DNA from: CAVPEW01 sp050247895
GTDB lineage: Bacteria > Actinomycetota > Acidimicrobiia > Acidimicrobiales > VFJN01
Reading direction: 5' to 3'
NCBI GenBank assembly: GCA_050247895.1
Contig: JBFWTJ010000094.1
Span: 1 to 12,750 of the forward strand
DNA: 12,750 bases
The notes beneath the pieces are model-generated. The model did not search any database, was not told where the DNA came from, and saw only the letters and a program-made list of their open reading frames with translations. Every line of letters starts with the position of its first letter. The first letter of the stretch is position 1. Shown here in pieces: positions 6,084 through 12,750 of this stretch. The position numbers and the translations under genes were made by a program.

Positions 6084-7229
6084 TCATCGGATTCCCATCT
6101 CCTTGGCGATGATGTTCCGCTGGATCTGCGTCGATCCGCCGGCGACCTCGTAGAGCTTCGCCTCCCGGTAGAAGCGCTCCATCTCGTACTCCTTGGTGTA
6201 CGAGTAGCCGCCCAGGACCTGCATCCCGTGGGTGGCCTGGCGGGTGGCGGCCTCGGTGGCGAAGGTCTTGGCCATCGACGCCAGCTTGGAGACCGGCAGG
6301 CCCCGATCGGCCAGCCAGGCTGCCTTGTAGGTCAGCAGCCGGCAGGCCTCGGTCTCGGTCTCCATGTCGGCCAGCATGTGGCTGATCGACTGGAAGCGGG
6401 CGATCGGCTGGCCGAACTGCTCGCGCTGGCGCCCGTAGTCCAGGGCCATGTCGGTGCAGCGCTGGGAGAGCCCGGTGCAGATGGCGGCCACCGCGATGCG
6501 TTCGGCGTCGAGCGCCTTGTGGAGCGCGCCCCAGCCCTTGTCGACCTCGCCGATCACCGCGTCGGCGGGGACCCGGACGTCCGCGATGCCCACCTCGCAG
6601 GTCTTGACCGCGTTGTGGCCCAGCTTGGGGATGCCGGTGATGGTCAGCCCCTCGGAGCGGGCGTCGACCATGAAGACCGAGACGCCGGCGTGGCGGGACT
6701 CGGTCGAGCCGGTGCGGGCGCTGAGCACCAGGTAGTCGGCCACGTGGGCCCCGGTGGAGAAGATCTTCGAGCCGTTGACGACCCACGTGTCGCCGTCGAG
6801 CACGGCGCGGGTCCGCAGCGCGGCGGCGTCGGAGCCGGCCTCGGGCTCGGTCAGCGCGAAGGCGGTGCGCAGCTCGCCCGCGGCCATCCGGGGCAGGAAG
6901 CGGGCCTTCATCTCCTCGGACCCGCCGCCGAGCACGGTCTGGTTGCCGAACACCGCGGTGGGGACGTAGGTCATGTTCACCGAGCCGCCGAAGCGGCCCA
7001 GCTCCTCGCACACCACCGCGATGTCCACCATGCCGCCGCCGACCCCGCCGTGCTCCTCGGGGACGCCCAGGCCGTAGAGGCCGAGCTCGGCCAGGCGGGC
7101 GAAGAGGTCGAACGGGTACTCCTCGCGGGCCTCGAGGTCGTCGAGCCACTCCTTGGTGCAATGGGTCTCGAGGAGCTTGCGCAGCACGCTGCGCAGCTCC
7201 TCCTGCTCCTCGGTGAGCTGGAAGTCCAC
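6084..7229 (-). CDS. Acyl-CoA dehydrogenase with the isovaleryl/long-chain-type catalytic Glu position
   Basis: This 381-residue FAD enzyme has the full family layout: an N-terminal helical domain (DFQLTEEQEELRSVLRKL), the middle beta domain with FALTEPEAGSDAA, and a C-terminal helical domain with QREQFGQPI, GGYSYTKEYEMERFYREAK and STQIQRNIIAKEMG. It should oxidise an acyl-CoA to the 2,3-enoyl-CoA and pass electrons to ETF. Gly364 occupies the position of MCAD Glu376. Glu243 in LDAERIAVAA matches the catalytic Glu of isovaleryl-CoA and long-chain acyl-CoA dehydrogenases, so Glu243 is the likely base. Start is GTG at 7229; the AGGAG ribosome site is merged with the TAG stop of the upstream amidohydrolase gene, 7 nt away. 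Substrate is probably branched or bulky (inference). Confidence 0.93.
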   Translation of the reverse strand: MDFQLTEEQEELRSVLRKLLETHCTKEWLDDLEAREEYPFDLFARLAELGLYGLGVPEEHGGVGGGMVDIAVVCEELGRFGGSVNMTYVPTAVFGNQTVLGGGSEEMKARFLPRMAAGELRTAFALTEPEAGSDAAALRTRAVLDGDTWVVNGSKIFSTGAHVADYLVLSARTGSTESRHAGVSVFMVDARSEGLTITGIPKLGHNAVKTCEVGIADVRVPADAVIGEVDKGWGALHKALDAERIAVAAICTGLSQRCTDMALDYGRQREQFGQPIARFQSISHMLADMETETEACRLLTYKAAWLADRGLPVSKLASMAKTFATEAATRQATHGMQVLGGYSYTKEYEMERFYREAKLYEVAGGSTQIQRNIIAKEMGIR

Positions 7230-7236
7230 GGGGCTC

Positions 7237-8490
7237 CTAGGCCGCCGGCTCGGCCCGCCACGCCCCGACCGGCGGGAGCGGGTGCGAGAAGAGCTCGCAG
7301 GCGTTGCGGAAGGCCAGGTCGTCGACCAGGGAGGGCTCGAGGCCCTCGAACTGGAGCCGCAGGATCTCCTGGGTGTCGGGCCACGACGAGTCGGCGTGGG
7401 GGTAGTCCGACTCGTAGACGATGTGGCTGCGCACGTCCTGGTCGACCACCGCGATCGTGCGGGGGTCGTAGTACGACGCGAACCAGAAGTTGCGCAGCAG
7501 CACCTCGCGGGGGCTGATGTCGACCCCGTCCCAGGCGTCGCTCATGCCGCCCTGCACGTACTCGTTGGCGATGTAGTCGAGCCGGTCGAGCAGCATCGGC
7601 ACCCAGCCGATCCCGCCCTCGGAGAGCACCAGCTTGAGGCCGGGGAACCGGACCGGGATCTTGGAGAAGATCCAGTCGGCCGCGGCCGACAGGGAGCTGA
7701 CCGTGAACAGGATGGAGAGGACCTCGCCCGGCGAGTCCTTGCTGGGCAGCATGGTGGTGCCCGACGAGCCGACGTGGAGGTTCACCACCGTGCCCGTCTC
7801 CTCGCAGGCGGCGAAGAACGGGTCCCAGTACCCGCTGTAGAGGCTGGGCAGGCCCAGGGTCTCGGGGTTCTCGCTGAAGGTCACGGCGTGGAAGCCGCGC
7901 TCGGCGTTGCGGCGGATCTCCTCGCCGGCCAGCTCGGCGTCCCACAGCGCGGAGACCTGTGCCGGGATCAGCCGGTCGGGGTAGGCGCCGGCCCACTCCT
8001 CGAGGATCCAGCTGTTGTACGCGCGCAGGCTGGCCAGGCGGAGCTCGGGGTCCTTCATCTTCATGAACCGCCAGCCGGCGAAGCCGAACACCATGGACGG
8101 GAAGCACAGCGAGGCGTAGATCCCGGCCACGTCCATGTCCTTGATCCGGGCGTGCACGTCCCACGCGCCCCGGCGCATCTGGTCGTAGCGGACCGGGCCG
8201 ATGTACATGTCCTCGGCCTTCCAGCTCTTCATGACGTTGCCGCCCTGGATGGGCACCTTCACGTCCTCGAAGAGCCACTGCTCCAGGCCGCTGGCGTCCT
8301 CGACGATGCGGGGCGCCCGGTCGCGCAGGTGCGCCGGCATCCGGCCGCCCTCGAAGGTGTCGCGGGGCTCGAGCAGGTGGTCGTCGACCGAGACCAGGGG
8401 CCAGTAGCGCTGGCGGGGCTCGGGGTCGGCGATCGTCGGCTTGGGCCCTCCCCGCTTCTGCTTGGCCATGAACTCGTCGATGTCAGCCAT
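7237..8490 (-). CDS. Amidohydrolase_2 family metal-dependent hydrolase/decarboxylase
   Basis: This 417-residue protein is of the amidohydrolase_2 (ACMSD-like) type. The N-terminal metal site is Asp36-x-His38 in SVDDHLLEP, a further probable ligand is His239 in VNLHVGSSG, and the catalytic/metal Asp is Asp362 in ESDYPHADSSWPD. FRNACELF near the C-terminus is the usual family ending helix. Relatives are decarboxylases or hydrolases of aromatic and ring-derived acids; many actinobacterial members sit in catabolic clusters with no known substrate. The first 30 residues are polar and charged (MAKQKRGGPKP) and precede the barrel. ATG at 8490 is 1 nt after the stop of the flavoprotein gene, and AAGGAG at about 8499-8504 lies inside that gene. 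The reaction is not assigned. Confidence 0.9.
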   Translation of the reverse strand: MADIDEFMAKQKRGGPKPTIADPEPRQRYWPLVSVDDHLLEPRDTFEGGRMPAHLRDRAPRIVEDASGLEQWLFEDVKVPIQGGNVMKSWKAEDMYIGPVRYDQMRRGAWDVHARIKDMDVAGIYASLCFPSMVFGFAGWRFMKMKDPELRLASLRAYNSWILEEWAGAYPDRLIPAQVSALWDAELAGEEIRRNAERGFHAVTFSENPETLGLPSLYSGYWDPFFAACEETGTVVNLHVGSSGTTMLPSKDSPGEVLSILFTVSSLSAAADWIFSKIPVRFPGLKLVLSEGGIGWVPMLLDRLDYIANEYVQGGMSDAWDGVDISPREVLLRNFWFASYYDPRTIAVVDQDVRSHIVYESDYPHADSSWPDTQEILRLQFEGLEPSLVDDLAFRNACELFSHPLPPVGAWRAEPAA

Positions 8491-8491
8491 C

Positions 8492-10117
8492 TCAGCACTC
8501 CTTCCCGGAGATCTCGTGGGAGATGAGGTACGCCAGGGTGATCCCGCGGCCCAGTGCGTAGCCGCTGTTGTAGCCCGATCCGGTGGTGGTCAGCGCGGCG
8601 ACCGACCCGGCCGCGTAGAGGCCCCCGATGGGCCGCCCCGCGGTGTCCAGCACGTGGCCGTCGCCGTCGATGTGCACGCCGCTGGACCCGATGCCGGTGC
8701 CCACGAAGCGCAGGCGCATCCCGTGGAACGGCGGCTCGGCCACGGGCCCCAGGACCGAGTTGGGCTCGTGGGCGTGGTCCCCGTAGAAGCGGTGGACGTA
8801 CTCGCTGGCGCCCCGGCCGAAGTCGGGGTCCTCGCCGCGGGCCGCGTGCTCGTTGAAGCGGGCCGCGGTGGCGGCCAGCTGCGCGCCGTCGATGCCGAGC
8901 CGCTGGCCCAGCTCCTCGAGGGTCGCGGCGCTGGTCACCAGCCCCTCGGGGTACTCGCCGCCCGGCGGGGTGGTGCCCAGCCCGTAGGCCTGGCGGTGGC
9001 GATCGTCCCAGACGAGGAAGAACGGCAGGTGGCGGTCGCCGGGGGCCAGGGCCTTGGCCACGATGTCGACCCAGTACGAGTCGTTGCAGAACCGCCGGCC
9101 GCCGCGGTCCACGATCATCGAGTGGGGCTTGGCGAACTCGGGGCCGTAGCCGCCGGTGCCCCCCACCGCGCCCCAACCGGGGAGCATCGGCGTGCTGGTG
9201 GGCGGGATGGTGGCCAGCGCGCCGCCGACCGAGCGGGCCAGGGTGAGGCCGTCGCCCCGCACGCTGTCGGGGGCGATGCTGCCGAAGTCCTCGGGCCCCA
9301 GGCCCAGGATCTCGGCCACGAGGTCCTCGTTCCAGTCGTAGGTGCTGGTGGCCAGCACCACCGGTCCCCGCCGCTCGACGACCCCCTCGGGCCCCTGGGC
9401 CCGGGCGCCCACGACCGTGCCGGCCTCGTCGCGCACCAGCTCGACCACGGGGTGGGACAGCAGGATCTCGACCGAGGGCTCGCGCAGGAGCCGGGCCAGG
9501 AACGCGGCGACCACGCCGGTCCCGAAGGTGAGGACGTCGGGCTCGCCGTCGGCGCCGCCGACCTTGACGCCGCCGCCGAAGGCGTTGGCCTCCTCGTCGG
9601 CGTTGACCCGCCGGCCCACCACGTTCATCTCGGCGTAGGTGGTGCCGACCGGGAAGTACGGGCTGACCCGCAGGCGGGAGCGCCACTCCCCCAGGACCCG
9701 GCCGTCGATGGGCTTGTTGGTCAGGTAGCGGCCCTCGCCCAGCGCGCCGTCGACCTCGGAGTGGTAGTCGATGAGCCCGGGGATGACCTCCCACTCGATG
9801 GCCCCGATGTCCTCCCACCACTTCACGGCCCGGGGCGCGACCTCGATCCAGCGGCGCATGGCGGCCTCGTCGAGGACCTCGGGGGCGTCGTGGGCGATGC
9901 CCCGCACGTAGGCCTCGGTGCGGGCCAGGTCGTCGTCGATGCCCATCCGGGCCGCCACGTGGTTGGCCCCGGTCCAGATCTGGCCGCCCGAGTAGGCCGC
10001 GGCGCCGCCGAGCAGGTCGGCGGCCTCGAACACGGTGGCCGAGCCGCCGTTCACCGCGACGCCCAGCGCCGTGGCCAGCCCCGACAGGCCCCCGCCGACG
10101 ACCACGACGTGGGTCAT
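8492..10117 (-). CDS. FAD_binding_2 flavoprotein, 3-ketosteroid dehydrogenase/fumarate reductase superfamily (541 aa)
   Basis: The protein starts directly with an FAD Rossmann motif (VVVVGGGLSGLATALG) and ends with GLYAAGSVAAL and GSGYNSGYALGRG, the FAD-contact and active-site segment of the KstD/FrdA superfamily. The central RRFCNDSYW (Tyr348) lies where KstD-type enzymes carry an active-site Tyr region. I see no Arg at the spacing expected for the catalytic Arg of fumarate or urocanate reductases. It is thus more likely a flavin dehydrogenase introducing a C=C bond next to a ring ketone than a respiratory fumarate reductase; this is inference. Length (541) is close to Delta1-KstD size. ATG at 10117 overlaps the previous stop as ATGA. 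It directly follows a distant paralogue, with which it shares NEHAARGEDP. Confidence 0.88.
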   Translation of the reverse strand: MTHVVVVGGGLSGLATALGVAVNGGSATVFEAADLLGGAAAYSGGQIWTGANHVAARMGIDDDLARTEAYVRGIAHDAPEVLDEAAMRRWIEVAPRAVKWWEDIGAIEWEVIPGLIDYHSEVDGALGEGRYLTNKPIDGRVLGEWRSRLRVSPYFPVGTTYAEMNVVGRRVNADEEANAFGGGVKVGGADGEPDVLTFGTGVVAAFLARLLREPSVEILLSHPVVELVRDEAGTVVGARAQGPEGVVERRGPVVLATSTYDWNEDLVAEILGLGPEDFGSIAPDSVRGDGLTLARSVGGALATIPPTSTPMLPGWGAVGGTGGYGPEFAKPHSMIVDRGGRRFCNDSYWVDIVAKALAPGDRHLPFFLVWDDRHRQAYGLGTTPPGGEYPEGLVTSAATLEELGQRLGIDGAQLAATAARFNEHAARGEDPDFGRGASEYVHRFYGDHAHEPNSVLGPVAEPPFHGMRLRFVGTGIGSSGVHIDGDGHVLDTAGRPIGGLYAAGSVAALTTTGSGYNSGYALGRGITLAYLISHEISGKEC

Positions 10118-11583
10118 GCCGGCACCGGGACCCCGGCCGCGGCGTGGCGCCCCGCGGCCCGGCCGAAGAACGAGCCCGGGCCCAGGCTGAGCCCGCTGGC
10201 GTAGCCCTTGCCGCTCTGGGGGATGTGGGCCGCACAGGCCCCCGCGGCGTAGAGGCCGGGCAGGACCGCGCCGGTCGGGGTCAGCACCCGCGCCTCGGCG
10301 TCGGTGTGCAGCCCGCCCAGGGTCATGAACAGGTAGACCGACGAGTCAAACGACACGTCGAACGCGGCCCAGGGACCGGGTTCGAGGGGCGCGAGCCAGT
10401 CGGGGTGCTTGAACAGGAACGGGTCCTCACCGCGCGCCGCGTGCTCGTTGTAGTCGGCCAGGGTCCGCTGCAGCGCACCGGTGGGCATGCCCAGGGCCGC
10501 CTCCATCTCCTCCACCGTCTCCCAGCCGTCGACCAGGCGGTGCCGGTGGACGGTGATCTTGGGGTAGGCGAAGGTGGCGGCGTCGACGATCAGGTAGGCC
10601 TTCTGGCCGGGCTGCTCGGCGATGAACGCCGCGGTGCGGCCGTGGTACGAGTCCTCGGCCACGAACCGCTCGCCCCGGGCGTTGACCAGGATGCCCTTGA
10701 TGAGCTGGCCCGGCGGGTAGAAGGACGCGGTGGCGATCATCCCGTCCATGGCCCGCGTGCCGGCGCCGGCACCGGTCCCGAGGCGCACGCCGGCGCCGTC
10801 GTTGTAGGGGATGCCGAGCGGCTCGGAGGTGGCCGAGAGCAGCGGGAGGTGCTCGGCGCACATCTCGGGGTCGAGGTTGAACCCGCCGGTGGCGACCACC
10901 ACGCCGCCCCGGGCCCGCAGGTGGACGTGCTCGCGGCCCCGCCGCACCCGGGTGCCCACGACCCGCCCGGCGTCGTCGACGACCAGGGCCGTGACCTGGC
11001 TGTCGTGGAGCGCGGTGACGCCGGCCTGCTCGCAGGTGCCCAGGAGGGCCTCCATGGCCACGGCGCCGGCGTGCTCGCCGACCCCGGCGACCTTGTGGCC
11101 CCGGGGCACCGGCCGGGCGATCTCGCGGTAGGGCCAGGCCTTCTCGTTGCCGGTGCCGAACAGGCAGGTGGTGTTGTTGAGCACCACCGACTTGCCCGGG
11201 AAGTACGTGCGCTCGAAGGGCACGCCCTGCTCCTCGAGCCAGTCGAAGTGGGCCGCGCTCCCCTCGCAGAAGGCCCGGACCACCGAGGCGTCGGGCGCGC
11301 CGGTGCTGGCCATGAGGAAGCGGTACATGTTGTCGGCGTCGTCCTCGTAGCCGGCCGCGGCCTGCACCGGCGTCCCGCCGCCCAGGTAGAAGATCCCCGA
11401 GGACACCGCGCTGGCCCCGCCGCCGGCGCCGGCGCGCTCGACGACCAGGACGTCGGCCCCGGCCCGCTGGGCCTCCAGCGCGGCGCAGGCGCCGGCCACG
11501 CCGTAGCCCACGACCAGGACGTCGACCTCCTCGGCCCAGGCGCCGACCGCCTCGGCGCGCACCGCTTCGACGCTGCCGGACAC
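10114..11583 (-). CDS. FAD_binding_2 flavoprotein, KstD/fumarate reductase superfamily (489 aa), first gene of the operon
   Basis: This 489-residue protein has a dinucleotide fold at about 20-55 (VDVLVVGYGVAGACAALEA, then VVERAGAGGGASAVSSG). The capping-domain motif is NARGERFVAEDSYHGR, with Tyr313, His314 and Arg316. LGGLHTD and GLYAAGACAAHIPQSGKGY...SGLSLG form the C-terminal FAD half. The Arg in DSYHGR is two residues away from the position expected for the catalytic Arg of Fcc3-type fumarate reductase, which His314 occupies instead, so I favour a ketone-substrate dehydrogenase or reductase. GTG at 11583 is preceded by GGGAGGGG at 11588-11595; an ATG at 11587 is out of frame. It lies 44 nt after the TsaC-like gene. 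No signal peptide or haem-binding CXXCH is seen, so it looks cytoplasmic. Confidence 0.88.
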   Translation of the reverse strand: MSGSVEAVRAEAVGAWAEEVDVLVVGYGVAGACAALEAQRAGADVLVVERAGAGGGASAVSSGIFYLGGGTPVQAAAGYEDDADNMYRFLMASTGAPDASVVRAFCEGSAAHFDWLEEQGVPFERTYFPGKSVVLNNTTCLFGTGNEKAWPYREIARPVPRGHKVAGVGEHAGAVAMEALLGTCEQAGVTALHDSQVTALVVDDAGRVVGTRVRRGREHVHLRARGGVVVATGGFNLDPEMCAEHLPLLSATSEPLGIPYNDGAGVRLGTGAGAGTRAMDGMIATASFYPPGQLIKGILVNARGERFVAEDSYHGRTAAFIAEQPGQKAYLIVDAATFAYPKITVHRHRLVDGWETVEEMEAALGMPTGALQRTLADYNEHAARGEDPFLFKHPDWLAPLEPGPWAAFDVSFDSSVYLFMTLGGLHTDAEARVLTPTGAVLPGLYAAGACAAHIPQSGKGYASGLSLGPGSFFGRAAGRHAAAGVPVPA

Positions 11584-11627
11584 GCATCCCCTCCCGACGA
11601 CGGCCGTGACGGGTTCAGAGTGCCTTT
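11584..11627 (-). promoter_or_regulatory. Short gap before the catabolic operon
   Basis: Only 44 nt separate the TsaC-like stop from the flavoprotein GTG. The gap holds the ribosome site (11588-11595) and a small ACGGCCGT palindrome. There is no terminator-like stem with a U-tract, so read-through from the housekeeping genes is possible. Two TTGACG hexamers on the minus strand, inside the end of the TsaC gene, could be -35 elements, but I find no good -10 at the right spacing. Confidence 0.3.
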
Positions 11628-12251
11628 TCAGACGTCAAACGTCAAATGCTGCTCTAGGTCGGCCCGGGTGATCGGGCCTTCCCTGCGCACCACCCAGGGT
11701 TCGACGGTCAGGTCCACCACCGTCGAGGCCGTCCCGGGCGCCGGCCCGCCGTCCACGACCAGGGCCACCGCCTCCCCGAAGACCTCGACCGCCTCCGCCG
11801 CGCCCGCCACCGGGAGCTCCCCGTGGCGGTTGGCGCTGGTCGCCGCGACCGGCCCCACCCGGGCGGCCAGCGCCCGGACCAGGTCGTGGTCCGGGCAGCG
11901 CAGGCCCACCGTGCCGGCCGGCTCGCCCAGGTGCAGGACCGGGCCGGGCCGGCGGGGCAGCACCAGGGTCAGGGGCCCGGGCCACAGGGCCGCAGCCAGC
12001 CGGGCGCCCCGCCCGGTGGGATCCTCGGCCAGGTCCAGGGCCTGGGCCGCGTCGTGGCACAGGACCGCCACCGGCACCGTCGCGCCCCGGCCCTTCAGGG
12101 CGAACAGCCGGGCCGCGGCGCCGGCCAGGTCGGGCCGGGCGGCCAGCCCGTAGACGGTGTCGGTCGGCACCACCACCACCTCGCCGGCATCCAGCAGGGC
12201 CGCCACGCGGTCCACCACGCCCGGCGCCCCGGACGCCACGACCTCGGTCAC
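11628..12251 (-). CDS. tsaC: L-threonylcarbamoyladenylate synthase (Sua5/YrdC/YwlC family)
   Basis: This 207-residue protein makes threonylcarbamoyl-AMP from threonine, bicarbonate and ATP, the first step of the t6A37 modification of ANN-decoding tRNAs in the cytoplasm. PTDTVYGLAA at 29-38, LKGRGATVP (Lys53, Arg55), WPGPLTLVLP, VGLRCPDH and ATSANRHGE are the family's ATP- and threonine-site motifs. The length matches the short TsaC form without the C-terminal Sua5 domain. GTG at 12251 overlaps the PrmC stop as GTGA, so the two are translationally coupled. The prmC-tsaC/sua5 order is a common bacterial arrangement. It ends 44 nt before the catabolic operon on the same strand and may be co-transcribed with it. 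A specialised YciO-type relative cannot be excluded, but the pairing with prmC favours TsaC. Confidence 0.93.
   Translation of the reverse strand: MTEVVASGAPGVVDRVAALLDAGEVVVVPTDTVYGLAARPDLAGAAARLFALKGRGATVPVAVLCHDAAQALDLAEDPTGRGARLAAALWPGPLTLVLPRRPGPVLHLGEPAGTVGLRCPDHDLVRALAARVGPVAATSANRHGELPVAGAAEAVEVFGEAVALVVDGGPAPGTASTVVDLTVEPWVVRREGPITRADLEQHLTFDV
11631..11646. repeat. Tandem 7-bp direct repeat with internal 5-bp inverted repeat
   Basis: On the plus strand CGTCAAA occurs twice in tandem (11633-11646), and GACGT-CAA-ACGTC (11631-11643) is also a perfect inverted repeat. It covers the last codons of the TsaC-like gene, just upstream of the catabolic operon. TTGACGTT on the minus strand here recurs at 667-674 in the divergent control region. 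It may be chance or an operator. Confidence 0.35.
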
Positions 12252-12750
12252 CGCCGGCGACCGACCAGGACCCGGTCCCGACCGGCCAGGTCGGGGTGCA
12301 CCTCGGCCACCAGGCCGGCCGCCGTGGCCAGGCGGCACGCGGCGGCGCCCTGGGACTCCCCGATCTCCACCACCAGCACGCCGTCGGCCCGCAGCCAGCC
12401 CGCGGCCTGCGACGCGATCCGCTCGACGGCCTCCAGCCCGGTGGGGCCCGAGACCAGGGCGCCGGCCGGCTCCCAGCGGGCCACCGACTCGGGCAGGTCC
12501 TCGCCGGCGGCCACGTAGGGCGGGTTGGCCACCACCACGTCGAGGCGTCCCCGCAGGTCCTCGGGGAGAGCCGCGAACCAGTCGCCCCGGGCCAGGCGCA
12601 CGACCGACCCCCGCCGGCCCAGGCCCGACAGGTTGGCCCGGGCCACCTCCAGCGCCTCCGCCGACACGGCGGTGGCCCACACCTCGACCCGGGGCCAGGT
12701 CTCCGCGGCGATCGACAGGGCGATGGCCCCCGACCCGGGGCCCAGGTCGA
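12248..12750 (-). CDS. prmC: Peptide chain release factor N5-glutamine methyltransferase (partial, N-terminus outside window)
   Basis: The frame is open from base 12748 down to TGA at 12248-12250, giving the C-terminal 166 residues or so. The piece begins with the SAM-binding motif I, DLGPGSGAIALSIA (DLGTGSG in most homologues), and contains NPPY in VVVANPPYVAAGE, the glutamine-binding signature of PrmC/HemK. PrmC methylates the Gln of the GGQ motif in release factors RF1 and RF2. The N-terminal helical domain lies past the window edge. I reject the internal GTG at 12682 as the start because motif I lies upstream of it in frame. The overlap with the TsaC-like gene supports the assignment, and prfA would be expected upstream. 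Confidence 0.93.
   Translation of the reverse strand, partial: DLGPGSGAIALSIAAETWPRVEVWATAVSAEALEVARANLSGLGRRGSVVRLARGDWFAALPEDLRGRLDVVVANPPYVAAGEDLPESVARWEPAGALVSGPTGLEAVERIASQAAGWLRADGVLVVEIGESQGAAACRLATAAGLVAEVHPDLAGRDRVLVGRRR

Noticed and set aside
8492..11583. Respiratory fumarate reductase flavoprotein subunits
   Set aside because: No iron-sulfur or membrane-anchor subunits are adjacent, there is no signal peptide or haem motif, and the catalytic Arg is not at the expected position.
11587..11587. ATG at 11587 as the start of the first flavoprotein
   Set aside because: It is 4 nt from the GTG at 11583 and so in another frame; the flavoprotein frame needs the GTG.
10144..12153. 669-codon plus-strand frame spanning the flavoprotein and TsaC-like genes
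   Set aside because: It crosses two genes with clear motifs on the other strand and itself shows no recognisable motif.

Overview
The window is about 70% GC or higher, uses GTG starts freely, packs its genes with ATGA/GTGA overlaps, and encodes an F420-type luciferase-like oxidoreductase plus several actinobacterial-style catabolic enzymes. This fits a high-GC actinobacterium. An Acidimicrobiia-like lineage is my inference; no rRNA or tRNA is present to confirm it.

Layout. (1) Positions 1-642, minus strand: the N-terminal 214 residues of a metal-dependent TIM-barrel isomerase/epimerase-type protein, cut by the window edge. (2) Positions 643-750: the only sizeable intergenic region, a divergent control region with a strong hairpin just before the next ribosome binding site. 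(3) Positions 751-2902, plus strand: a two-gene unit with a ThDP-dependent enzyme and a SnoaL-like (NTF2-fold) small protein. (4) Positions 2899-11583, minus strand: a seven-gene catabolic operon. In transcription order it encodes two adjacent FAD_binding_2 flavoproteins (KstD/fumarate-reductase superfamily), an amidohydrolase_2 protein, an acyl-CoA dehydrogenase, an F420-type LLM oxidoreductase, a CrtI-like FAD oxidoreductase and a crotonase-fold protein. The genes overlap or lie 1-13 nt apart. (5) Positions 11628-12750, minus strand: the housekeeping pair prmC (truncated at the window edge) and a TsaC/Sua5-type gene, overlapping by 4 nt and ending 44 nt before the catabolic operon.

Working hypothesis (inference): the plus-strand pair and the minus-strand operon form one catabolic island for a cyclic or branched compound such as a steroid, terpenoid or alicyclic ketone. 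The steps would be flavin dehydrogenation next to a carbonyl, dehydration by the SnoaL-fold protein, C-C chemistry by the ThDP enzyme, and beta-oxidation-type steps by the acyl-CoA dehydrogenase and crotonase. Active-site readings support specialised rather than standard chemistry. The acyl-CoA dehydrogenase has Gly where MCAD has its catalytic Glu and instead carries the isovaleryl-CoA/long-chain-type Glu. The crotonase lacks both classical hydratase glutamates but has the PaaG-type Asp. The SnoaL protein keeps a Tyr-x4-Asp plus His arrangement like bile-acid dehydratase BaiE. No CoA ligase, thiolase, transporter or regulator is in the window. I see no mobile element, CRISPR array or phage gene.
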